The position numbers were made by a program, and so were the translations under genes. From Armatimonadota bacterium (lineage in GTDB: Bacteria > Armatimonadota > Fimbriimonadia > Fimbriimonadales > Fimbriimonadaceae): a DNA stretch of 64,000 bases. The notes under the pieces were generated by a model. That model did no database searches, had not been told where the DNA came from, and saw only the letters and a list, made by a program, of their open reading frames with translations. The first letter of the stretch is position 1. Every line of letters starts with the position of its first letter. This document shows, in pieces, positions 43,467-51,121 of the stretch. The DNA lies in NCBI GenBank assembly GCA_018268375.1, contig JAFDWS010000002.1, positions 992,001-1,056,000 of the forward strand. Reading direction: 5' to 3'.

Positions 43467-44134
43467 GCGGCCTTCGGTGCTTCTTTGAACGAGGGCAGCA
43501 ACACCAGGCTGCTCTCGTTCTGTCCTAACGCGCTCATTGCTGATGAGAGGATCGTTCCAAACGTCTTGGCCGATGCATGGCCCGGATATTCGCGGCTGAG
43601 CACCAAACGACGGCAGGAGCAGTCCGTAACGCGCGAGCATTCGATAACTGCCCCAAGGTTCCATACGTCCGCACTTAGGAGCCTCGCGATCGTGGCGCAA
43701 ACCCGGTAGCCAGTTGAACGAGCGTGACCCTTAGAACTGGCCCGCGTCACAACGACGCCAAACCGCACGTCGGGCCGGATCGCTCGAGCCCGTCGTGCCG
43801 TCTTGACCGCGCCCAGGATGGAAGCGGGGTCTGGAGTGGTCACGAGGACAAGGAGCCTGCAGACCTGCACCCAGTCAGCGCTCGAGAGGACTGAGTTTGG
43901 ACCGAGGTCCACAAAAGTGAGCTTCTCATTGTCTTGAATCGGCTGAGCCTCTGTAGCGAGCGTGAGCGAGCTTGCGGTGCCGTCAAGAGCGAACAAGCCG
44001 TGTGACCTGACAGCCTCATTGCAGTCGACGAGAAGGGTCTCCCTTCCCGATTGAGCGGACAGCCACGCCAGGTTGAGGCTCAAAGTGGTCTTTCCGACGC
44101 CGCCCTTGTCATTTGCAACGACGATGACACTCAC
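43463..44134 (-). CDS. ParA/MinD-type P-loop ATPase
   Basis: 223 residues. Deviant Walker A KGGVGKTT (10-17) with the signature lysine; VDCNEAVRSHGLF (switch I region), LTFVDLGPN (Walker B-like) and VLVTTPDPASILGAVKTA. Such ATPases position plasmids, chemoreceptors, pili or carboxysomes, or regulate flagellar number. There is no ParB gene and no centromere-like repeat nearby, so plasmid partition is unlikely. A ferredoxin-like Cys run, CSRVTDCSCRRL, near residues 166-177 is unusual. It overlaps the MshEN-like gene by 4 bases. The C-terminus lacks an obvious MinD-type amphipathic helix. Confidence 0.8.
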   Translation of the reverse strand: MSVIVVANDKGGVGKTTLSLNLAWLSAQSGRETLLVDCNEAVRSHGLFALDGTASSLTLATEAQPIQDNEKLTFVDLGPNSVLSSADWVQVCRLLVLVTTPDPASILGAVKTARRARAIRPDVRFGVVVTRASSKGHARSTGYRVCATIARLLSADVWNLGAVIECSRVTDCSCRRLVLSREYPGHASAKTFGTILSSAMSALGQNESSLVLLPSFKEAPKAA

Positions 44135-45150
44135 GCCGACCTCCGCAGAATCTTGGCGATCAAGCCGACCTTCTTGATCGGCACCACGCCCACACCACTC
44201 GCTACAAGTGCATCGTCGTCCGCGTGGCCGTAGCGCTGCCTCAATTCATGAACAACGTCGCTGATGCTGGCAGGATGGGGCGAGACGGAGACATTCAGCG
44301 CGTTACCGATCGCGTTCAATGCCGCGTCATCGAACGGCTCCACGCTGAGGCAGTGGAGGGTGTTGTCGAGCAAGCACACGGGAACGCTGAGCGCGGCGAT
44401 GGCAAGCTCAGGAGCAACGCGGGCGACGACAGACTCTTCGATATCGCTCCGGCTGAACTCTCTGGCTGCAACGGGCGACGCAGGCTCAGGCTCCACTTCA
44501 GGATCGTCTTCCTCAACTGCCGACGCTTCCTCTATAGGTTCCACAACGGGCTGCGCAATCTCCGGCTCCGCCGAAACATGTGCCTCCTCCTCTGGCGGAG
44601 CGTCGGGCACACCCAGCATCGCCTGAATCTCCTCTACCGACATGATCCCGAGTTCTGCCTCCTCGCTCCGACGGTCAAATCCGGAGTCCGGCTCGGGCTC
44701 GCTCTTCGCCACCGGAGCAGCAACAGGGATAGGTTCCGGCTCCACCGGCACGACGGGAGCTAGCTCTGGCTCATCGGGCTCTTCAGGAGAGCTTGCCGTC
44801 TGGGCGAGTTCAGTCGTAGCCGAGAAGAGGGCGTCCATCTCCTCTTGTGTCAAGGCGGATCCTTCGTCCAGGGGCGGGTCCGCCTCCACCGCCTCGGGGA
44901 GGTCGGCTTCGCTTTCCTCGGGCCCGGGGCTGACTTCGGGCTCGACGATCGGATCAGGATGCTCTTGGATCTCGGGCTCCGCCACCGCGGCTTGGCCCGA
45001 ACGAAGGCAGGCCACTTCTCCCCGCAGCGCCGCAACCTCGCCCCGAAGCTCTGACACAGCTTGGGCGAAGTCGATGACGTTTGTGTCCACGTTCAACGGG
45101 GACGCTTCTGGAACATCCGGCATAGGCGCGGTGGCCCTTCGAACAGCCAC
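44131..45150 (-). CDS. Acidic multidomain protein with MshEN/GspE-N-like C-terminus
   Basis: 339 residues, GTG start. A short coiled-coil (AVSELRGEVAALRGEVACL, ~31-50) is followed by a long Glu/Pro/Asp-rich disordered region with two helical motifs, LTQEEMDALFS (100-110) and IMSVEEIQAMLG (169-180). These resemble the LSQxEIDALL peptide of FliM/FliN. Residues ~246-308 (RVAPELAIAALSVPVCLLDNTLHCLSVEPFDDAALNAIGNALNVSVSPHPAS...) follow the GspE N-terminal/MshEN pattern, which binds c-di-GMP or partners in type II/IV pilus ATPases. No ATPase domain is attached. It pairs with the ParA gene by a 4-base overlap and starts 7 bases after lutC. Role inferred: localisation or signalling adaptor. Confidence 0.6.
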   Translation of the reverse strand: MAVRRATAPMPDVPEASPLNVDTNVIDFAQAVSELRGEVAALRGEVACLRSGQAAVAEPEIQEHPDPIVEPEVSPGPEESEADLPEAVEADPPLDEGSALTQEEMDALFSATTELAQTASSPEEPDEPELAPVVPVEPEPIPVAAPVAKSEPEPDSGFDRRSEEAELGIMSVEEIQAMLGVPDAPPEEEAHVSAEPEIAQPVVEPIEEASAVEEDDPEVEPEPASPVAAREFSRSDIEESVVARVAPELAIAALSVPVCLLDNTLHCLSVEPFDDAALNAIGNALNVSVSPHPASISDVVHELRQRYGHADDDALVASGVGVVPIKKVGLIAKILRRSA

Positions 45151-45157
45151 CTCTCAA

Positions 45158-45721
45158 TCATTGGTCGCCGTGAGCAGTGGGCTCAGGTTCTACAATGACC
45201 CAAATTGACCTCGGGCCGTGCACTCCTCGGACGAGGACGCCCTCGATGTCGGCAGTACGAGACGGGCCAGTGACGAGGGCGGCATTCTCCTGCGGCAAAC
45301 GTGCAAAGGCCCCTTCCAACGTTTGGACAACGTCTGCGCTTCCGATTACGACCACAGAGTGAGGCGGCGCGAGGCTCACTAAACGCCTTCGGCCAGGTTC
45401 GTGCGTCAAGACAAGGGTGCCGGTCTCTGCGACCGCCAAGCGGGCTCTTTCGATCCCAAGATCCGCCTCCCAGACCGCCGCGGGCTCAAAAACACCAGCC
45501 TCGGCAGGAACCACGACGTCCCGTTCCACGGTCCATTTACGCCCTTCTAGCAGCGCCAGTTCGGACCACTCCGCCATTCGCCCCCCAACAGCATCAAGCC
45601 GGGCGGCAAAGAGGCCCCAAAGGTCACCGACAGGGCTCCTTCCTGCTTCACCAAAGGTCTGAGGTGCCTCACCGCCACGATCGGCAGGCAGTAGGGCGAG
45701 GATCGCGTCACGCTCGCTCAT
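45158..45721 (-). CDS. lutC: LUD-domain lactate utilization protein C
   Basis: 187 residues, one LUD (YkgG) domain, the small subunit of the LutABC L-lactate oxidation complex in the cytoplasm. Visible: FAARLDAVGGRMAEW, a DLGIERARLAVAETGTLVLTHEPGRRRLVSLAPPHSVVVIGSADVV core, and TGPSRTADIEGVLVRGVHGPRSIWVIV near the C-terminus. It overlaps lutB by 14 bases. The MshEN-like gene begins 7 bases after its stop. Confidence 0.9.
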   Translation of the reverse strand: MSERDAILALLPADRGGEAPQTFGEAGRSPVGDLWGLFAARLDAVGGRMAEWSELALLEGRKWTVERDVVVPAEAGVFEPAAVWEADLGIERARLAVAETGTLVLTHEPGRRRLVSLAPPHSVVVIGSADVVQTLEGAFARLPQENAALVTGPSRTADIEGVLVRGVHGPRSIWVIVEPEPTAHGDQ

Positions 45722-47039
45722 CCCACCACCTCCTGAAGTCGCGGCCTTGACGCTGCGGCCGTTCCCTGTTCGCCGTCCACGGATTCGGAAGCGAACTTAA
45801 GACGGGAAGAGACGCCGTGGCAAGAGACCATGCGCGCTGGCTCGAAGCCGCCTGCTGGAACGCCAGCCAGGGCGCTCGAGGCTGCTTGAGCTCGCTTCTG
45901 AGCTTGAGCAGCATGGCAGGTATTGGGATCTTGACCGGGCAGACCTCCTCGCAAGCACCGCAAAGCGTCGATGCCTTCGCGATGGTGCCGACGCCCGCAA
46001 CGCCCTCCAGGGCAGGTCCGAGCACTGCACCGAGGGGGCCCGAATAGACGTGGCCGTATGCGTGCCCTGAAGAGGCGCGGTAGACGGGGCACGCATTGAG
46101 GCAGGCTCCGCAACGGATGCACCGCAAGATCTCCCGGTATGGCCCGTTCATGACCTTCGAGCGGCCGTTGTCCAGGATGACAAGGTGGACCTCGTCGGGA
46201 CCGTCCAAGTCTCCCGCCTTTCTCGGGCCATGGATCAAGTGCGTGTAAACGGTAAGGAGCTGTCCGGTTGCACTGCCGGCCAAGAGCTTCAAGAAAAGCG
46301 GCAGGTCAGATTCGCGAGGAAGGACCTTCTCGATGCCCATGACCGCGATATGAACCTTTGGCGCCGTTGTCGAGAGCCGGTTGTTGCCTTCGTTCTCGAC
46401 GAGCACTAGGCGCCCCGTTTCTGCGATCGCAAAGTTGATGCCCGATATGCCGACCTTTGCCCTCTTAAACTTCTCCCTCAAGAAGTCCCTCGCTTGGCCC
46501 GCCAGTGTCGCAGGGTCGCTCGACTGTGGACCGAGTCCTTCGCGCTGGAACGTCTCTGAGACGGAGTGTCGATCCTTGTGGATGATCGGTGCCACGATGT
46601 GGCTCGGCGTGTCGTGGTCCAATTGGACGACGAATTCGCCTAAATCGGTCTCGACGACCTCCAAGCCCAACCCCTCGAGGTGCTCGTTGAGGTGGATCTC
46701 CTCGGTGGCCATCGACTTTGCTTTGACCACGGTCTCCCCGACACCTCCGGCTCCAAGGCACAGTTCGCCGATCAGGATCCTCGCCTCATCGGCCGTACTG
46801 GCCCAATGAACGACGATGCCGTTGTGAACGCAGCGCTCTTCAAGTCGAAGCAGGTACCCACGCAAATTGTCCAAGACATGGGACTTGACCTCCATCGCTC
46901 TCAGACGGGCGCTCTCAGCGTCTTCGAAGAGCACGCTCAAAGCCCGTTCGCGGGCGCGAGCTACGTTCGTGGTCGCCTTACGGACACTGGCACGAACGTC
47001 GGGATCCAACGCCTTGACGTAATCATCAAACTGGTTCAC
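45708..47039 (-). CDS. lutB: Lactate utilization protein B (iron-sulfur)
   Basis: 443 residues. The N-terminal LUD-type domain (~60-290) includes SMATEEIHLNEHLEGLGLEVVETDLGEF and FAIAETGRLVLVENEGNNRL. Two [4Fe-4S] motifs follow: CIRCGACLNACPVYR (~308-322) and CGACEEVCPVKIPIPAML (~362-379). The C-terminus is a helical tail. In the LutABC complex it passes electrons from lactate oxidation to the respiratory chain. It overlaps lutA by 4 bases and lutC by 14 bases. The chain of overlaps implies strict co-translation. Confidence 0.93.
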   Translation of the reverse strand: MNQFDDYVKALDPDVRASVRKATTNVARARERALSVLFEDAESARLRAMEVKSHVLDNLRGYLLRLEERCVHNGIVVHWASTADEARILIGELCLGAGGVGETVVKAKSMATEEIHLNEHLEGLGLEVVETDLGEFVVQLDHDTPSHIVAPIIHKDRHSVSETFQREGLGPQSSDPATLAGQARDFLREKFKRAKVGISGINFAIAETGRLVLVENEGNNRLSTTAPKVHIAVMGIEKVLPRESDLPLFLKLLAGSATGQLLTVYTHLIHGPRKAGDLDGPDEVHLVILDNGRSKVMNGPYREILRCIRCGACLNACPVYRASSGHAYGHVYSGPLGAVLGPALEGVAGVGTIAKASTLCGACEEVCPVKIPIPAMLLKLRSELKQPRAPWLAFQQAASSQRAWSLATASLPVLSSLPNPWTANRERPQRQGRDFRRWWDERA

Positions 47040-47725
47040 AGGGCCTCCGCAAGGATTTCCGCGACGTGCGAAAACTTCAAGACACGGCCACTTCTCGCTG
47101 AGAGCCCATCCAGGTGCATCAGGCAGCCGGCATCACCCGAAACCACCCTCTCGGGCGTCGGGGCGCCGAGAGCGTCGAGCTTTGCCGAGCCTATGGCCAC
47201 GCTCGTGCCCCCATGGGTCACCGAAAACGCGCCGCCGAAGCCGCAGCACTGGTCGGCGTCCTCGATGGGCTCCAAGGTCAAGTTCGGCACGAGTCCGAGC
47301 ACGCGCTCCTGAACTGCTCCCAAGTGCAACATCCGCCCGTGGCACGACCGGTGGAAGACGGCGCGCACCGGGGAAGGCAGCGACGGCCAAGACGATGGCT
47401 TGGCGACCTCGTCGATGAACTGGCAAAGCTCGAACACTTGCGGTGCATCGAGCCCCAGCATCGGATAGCCCTCGGCAAGCATTGCTGCACAAGACGCGCT
47501 GGGTGTGACGATCGGCAAGTCCTCTTGAAAGACGCCAGCGCAACGTTCCGCTATGGCCCTGGCCGAAGCCCAGTCGCCGGCGTTAAAGGGCGGCTGGCCG
47601 CAACAGGTCTGCTCCTTCGGAAACGCCACCTCGCAGCCCAAATGCTCAAGGACACGGACGGACGCGATCCCGACTTCGCCATAGAAGGCGTCGCACAAGC
47701 AAGTAAGGAGGAGTTGGACACGCAT
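47036..47725 (-). CDS. lutA: Lactate utilization protein A (CCG-domain iron-sulfur)
   Basis: 229 residues with two CCG domains of the heterodisulfide-reductase type: FPKEQTCCGQPPFNAGD (~35-51) and DADQCCGFGGAFSVTHGG (~158-175), plus single cysteines such as TPSASCAAML and HRSCHGRML. These bind an iron-sulfur centre. It is a subunit of the LutABC L-lactate dehydrogenase complex. It starts 3 bases after rhaB, so lactate formed from rhamnose breakdown can be oxidised by the same operon. Confidence 0.93.
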   Translation of the reverse strand: MRVQLLLTCLCDAFYGEVGIASVRVLEHLGCEVAFPKEQTCCGQPPFNAGDWASARAIAERCAGVFQEDLPIVTPSASCAAMLAEGYPMLGLDAPQVFELCQFIDEVAKPSSWPSLPSPVRAVFHRSCHGRMLHLGAVQERVLGLVPNLTLEPIEDADQCCGFGGAFSVTHGGTSVAIGSAKLDALGAPTPERVVSGDAGCLMHLDGLSARSGRVLKFSHVAEILAEAL

Positions 47726-47728
47726 GGC

Positions 47729-49093
47729 TCAACCTCCTGGTTCGTACAGGCGCGTCGACGTGCTTCGTGCCACGACCTGGCCGACTTCATCCTTGCCCAA
47801 GCTTCCGGTGGCGGCGAACTGGACCACGAGGTTTCCCAGCAACGTCGCCTCAACGGGCCCTGCAAGCACGGGCATTCCAAGAGTGTCCGCGAGGAGACTG
47901 CAAAAAGCTTCACTACGCGAGCCACCACCCACGACACGAAGCCGACGAATGGGCTGACCACTGGTGGCGGCCAGTCTGGGAACGTCCTCGGCAATGCACT
48001 CCACAAGGCTCGCAAGCGCCGCCTGCGCCCACTCTGCCCTGTCAGCGGGCATCTCGCTGCAGAGCGCCGCGCACGCTTCGAGCATCGATTCAGGATTGTA
48101 GAGCGAGGCGTGCTGGGGGTCGAACCGCCCCTGAAAGCCCTTCGATCTCGACCCGAGCCACTCGCCGATCGAGACGGGGACTCCAAGCTCTTCGTGCACC
48201 CTGTTCAAGACGTAGAACCCGGGAATGTTCTTGAGAAACCTGATGCTGTCCCCGTAGCCCCATTCGTTCGTCCATCCTTCTCCCTCCGCACGCTCCGAGC
48301 AATTGACCTTTTCGGCGACAACCCCAAGCAGCGCCCACGTCCCTACGTTCAGGTAGGCGTCACCCTCCGCCAATTCGCCGACGCCGAGGACCGCCGAAGC
48401 CGTGTCATGACTCGCCACTCCAACAATCGGCACGTTGCCCCGAGAGCCAATCACCTCACCAGACGGTTGAGGGTGCCGCTTTGGAAATGGAAGGCCAAGT
48501 TCTGTAAAGAGCTCGGTGCTCCACACGCCGTCGGTGCCCATCAACTGAGTGGTCGACGCTTGCGTCTTCTCATGGCGCCGCACGCCGCAAAGTAGGAAAT
48601 TGAGCAGGTCTGGCATGACGAGCCATTCGCATTCACGGACGATGTCGGGGCTCTCCTCCATGCGCGCCATCAGCTGGTAGACCGTGTTGAACGGCTGGTG
48701 GGCAATCCCCGTCAGCTCGTACAGCTTGCGCCTCATGCTCCGAAGTTGCTCGCACTTCTCGGAATGCGAAGCATCCCTGTACATCACAGGCCCGAGGATG
48801 ACTTCACCAGAATCATTGATGAAACCATGGTCGACGCCCCACGAATCAATACCGAGGGATGATCCGTGGGACGCGGCGAACTCGGCAGCCTCTTGCACAA
48901 ACCTCACCAAAAGGTCAATGTCCCAGCACCGTCCCTTCGGAGTGTTCGGCTCCTGCTTGACAACCTGGAACTCGATCACCCCTTCGACGAGCCGACCGTG
49001 GGCGAAGCGGATCGACGACGCGCCGAGGTCGACCGCGACCGCGCCTACCGTAGGAAGCCCTCCCGGTTTCCGCCGTCGACTGTGATGACGCAA
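47729..49093 (-). CDS. rhaB: Rhamnulokinase (FGGY family)
   Basis: 454 residues. It phosphorylates L-rhamnulose to rhamnulose-1-phosphate. FGGY carbohydrate-kinase architecture: VAVDLGASSIRFAHGRL (phosphate-1 motif, ~18-34), GIDSWGVDHGFINDSG with the substrate aspartate, NTVYQLMARM, VGVASHDTASAVLGVG, NVGTWALLGV, and the ADP-binding IRRLRVVGGGSRSEAFCSLLAD. The start is a TTG at 49093, 49 bases inside rhaEW; no later start codon fits well, and GGAGGG lies just after it. It belongs to the rhaEW-rhaB-lutABC run. Confidence 0.9.
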   Translation of the reverse strand: MRHHSRRRKPGGLPTVGAVAVDLGASSIRFAHGRLVEGVIEFQVVKQEPNTPKGRCWDIDLLVRFVQEAAEFAASHGSSLGIDSWGVDHGFINDSGEVILGPVMYRDASHSEKCEQLRSMRRKLYELTGIAHQPFNTVYQLMARMEESPDIVRECEWLVMPDLLNFLLCGVRRHEKTQASTTQLMGTDGVWSTELFTELGLPFPKRHPQPSGEVIGSRGNVPIVGVASHDTASAVLGVGELAEGDAYLNVGTWALLGVVAEKVNCSERAEGEGWTNEWGYGDSIRFLKNIPGFYVLNRVHEELGVPVSIGEWLGSRSKGFQGRFDPQHASLYNPESMLEACAALCSEMPADRAEWAQAALASLVECIAEDVPRLAATSGQPIRRLRVVGGGSRSEAFCSLLADTLGMPVLAGPVEATLLGNLVVQFAATGSLGKDEVGQVVARSTSTRLYEPGG

Positions 49094-51108
49094 CCCGTCG
49101 TCCGCGACGAACGCTTCTCGTTCGCCAACCAGCAGATGGCCTCAGCCACATCGTCGGGTGTAACGTCGACTTTCAGCATCGTGCGATTTCGGTAGTGCGC
49201 TTCGATCTCGTCCGGTTGGATGCCCAAAGACGCGGCCGTTTGCCTCCGCCACTCATCGTTCCAAATCCCGCTTCCGATTACGACCGCGTCGGGGTTGACC
49301 GCGTTGCTGCGGATCCCGTCCTTCGCATGGTCGACAGCAACAGAGCGCATCAAATGCAGTTCAAATGCTTTGGCGGCCGAATAAAGTGCCGCGTTCGACC
49401 CGACCGCAACGCCGTTCTTCGAAGCGACCACGGTGATCGATCCGCCCGTTCCTTGCCGCTTCATGAGATTGACCGAGTGGCCGATCGTGTCGAAGTAGCC
49501 CTTCATGAGAAGTTTGTCGAGGAGGCGATAGTCCTCCGGATCCGTTTCAGCAACGGTTCCTCGTCGAGCGTTGCCGGCATTGACCACAACGATGTCGATG
49601 CCACCATAGGCGAGGGTCGCCGCATCGAAAGCTCCCGCCAGGGCCTCATCTGAGGTCACGTCGCAAACGACTCCGAGTGCGCTCGCCCCCGTCGCCTTCA
49701 CCCCTTCGACCGCCTCGTCCAGCTTCTCCTGGTTGATGTCGAGAAGGACCACACAGGCTCCCAATTGGCCAAGCCTTTCAGCGGTCGCCTTACCGATGCC
49801 CTGCGCCGCCCCGGTGACGATCGCCACCTGTCGGGAAAGGTCTTTCTCTGGGGGTTGGCGCTTGAGCTTGGCCTCCTCAAGCAGCCAGTACTCGATGTCA
49901 AAGGCCTCCTGCTCGGGCAACGCTGTGTAAGTAGAGACGGACTCCGCCCCCTTCATGACCCGAATCGCGTTGCGATAGAACTCGCCTGTCACCCGAGCCT
50001 CTTGGTCGGTCTTGCCAAGCGACACCATTCCCACTCCGGGAATCAATACGACGCTAGGGTTCGGGTTGCGCATGGCTGGAGAATCCGGCCGCTTGCAACG
50101 CTCGTAGTACGCTCCATAAGCTTCCCGGAACGCTCCAAGAGAAGCCTCAAGGTCGCCTCCTTCGTTGAAGACCATGGGCCGAATTTTCGTCCGAAGAAAG
50201 TGGTCCGGGCAACTCGTCCCAAGGCCGGCGAGCGAACCGAGCTTCTCGCTCGTGACGAACTCAAGAACCTCCTCGGACGTGTCGACCTTGGCAATCTGAC
50301 GGAGGCCATTGTGCCTGGTCTTCCCGCGCAATTCCGGGAGCAACTCCAAGAGGACCTTTTTCGGGTCACTTGAGCGGCTCGTTATAGATTCACCAAATGG
50401 TTGCTTTTGCGGACTTCGATCGAGAAACTCTTGCGCCTGATTGATCAGGTCAAGTGTCAGTTCGTAGCAGCTGGCCCAATCATCGGCCCAACAGATGAAA
50501 CCATGCGACTGCATCAAGGCGCCTTGGATGCCAGGGTTCTCTCGAATAAGGTTCCGTAACATCAGCCCAAGATCGAATCCGGGCCGCTTCCAAGGGAGAA
50601 AGCCCATGCGCCCGTTCCAAACCTCTTGGTTGAGCTTCTCTGCGTCCTTGCTCGCCGCAATCGCAATGACGGCGTCGGCGTGCATGTGGGAAACAGCCGA
50701 GAACGGGACGAACGCATGCAAAGGGGTGTCGATCGAGCAGGCGGTCGGATTCAAGCCGAACGTGCAGTGGTTGTAGAGGGCCACGATGTCGTCCTCTTGC
50801 AAACCGCGCCGCTTTGCCAGATCTTCGAGGGCGAGGACACGGTCCTGGTACAGCGAAGCGAAATTGGCCCTTGTCGCGGTGCCGAGGTCGCCGCCCGAGC
50901 CCTTGACCCAGAGCACGTCGACCTCCTCGCCGGTGAGCGGATCGGGCATTCGAACTTTCGACGAGGTGTTCCCGCCGCCAAAGTTCGTGATGCGCTTGTC
51001 CGCGCCCAAGAGGTTGGACGCATAGACCAGTTCCGCCACCGGATCGAGGGAAGCGCTCTTCGCGCTGTCCCACAAGGAAGGGACGAGTGTGTCCGTCTGG
51101 CCAATCAT
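49045..51108 (-). CDS. rhaEW: Bifunctional rhamnulose-1-phosphate aldolase / L-lactaldehyde dehydrogenase (RhaEW type)
   Basis: 687 residues, two fused domains. Residues ~1-410 form a class II aldolase domain: NFGGGNTSSKV, VKGSGGDLGTA and zinc ligands in SHMHADAVIAIAAS. It splits rhamnulose-1-phosphate into DHAP and L-lactaldehyde. Residues ~425-687 form an SDR domain: VTGAAQGIGKATAERL, VNAGNARRGT, and an intact YSAAK, oxidising lactaldehyde to lactate, as in Bacillus RhaEW. The DHAP and lactate products match rhaB and lutABC downstream. CATAAT ends 7 bases before the ATG. The upstream VWA gene ends only 8 bases away. Confidence 0.9.
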   Translation of the reverse strand: MIGQTDTLVPSLWDSAKSASLDPVAELVYASNLLGADKRITNFGGGNTSSKVRMPDPLTGEEVDVLWVKGSGGDLGTATRANFASLYQDRVLALEDLAKRRGLQEDDIVALYNHCTFGLNPTACSIDTPLHAFVPFSAVSHMHADAVIAIAASKDAEKLNQEVWNGRMGFLPWKRPGFDLGLMLRNLIRENPGIQGALMQSHGFICWADDWASCYELTLDLINQAQEFLDRSPQKQPFGESITSRSSDPKKVLLELLPELRGKTRHNGLRQIAKVDTSEEVLEFVTSEKLGSLAGLGTSCPDHFLRTKIRPMVFNEGGDLEASLGAFREAYGAYYERCKRPDSPAMRNPNPSVVLIPGVGMVSLGKTDQEARVTGEFYRNAIRVMKGAESVSTYTALPEQEAFDIEYWLLEEAKLKRQPPEKDLSRQVAIVTGAAQGIGKATAERLGQLGACVVLLDINQEKLDEAVEGVKATGASALGVVCDVTSDEALAGAFDAATLAYGGIDIVVVNAGNARRGTVAETDPEDYRLLDKLLMKGYFDTIGHSVNLMKRQGTGGSITVVASKNGVAVGSNAALYSAAKAFELHLMRSVAVDHAKDGIRSNAVNPDAVVIGSGIWNDEWRRQTAASLGIQPDEIEAHYRNRTMLKVDVTPDDVAEAICWLANEKRSSRTTGCVITVDGGNREGFLR

Positions 51109-51121
51109 GGCCAGAATTATG
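51109..51121 (-). promoter_or_regulatory. Leaderless-type -10 element of rhaEW
   Basis: CATAAT (complement of 51116-51121) ends 7 bases before the rhaEW ATG and overlaps the TAA stop of the VWA gene (51117-51119). It could give rhaEW its own promoter inside an otherwise continuous minus-strand gene run. Confidence 0.45.

Noticed and set aside
43463..44134. Plasmid or chromosome partition locus
   Set aside because: No ParB-like gene, no parS-like inverted repeats and no replication gene occur nearby; the ParA is coupled to a lactate/rhamnose operon.
47114..48595. 493-codon open frame on the plus strand
   Set aside because: It lies antisense to lutA and rhaB, both clear enzymes with full motifs. 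Long antisense frames are expected at this GC content, and the translation has no recognisable domain.
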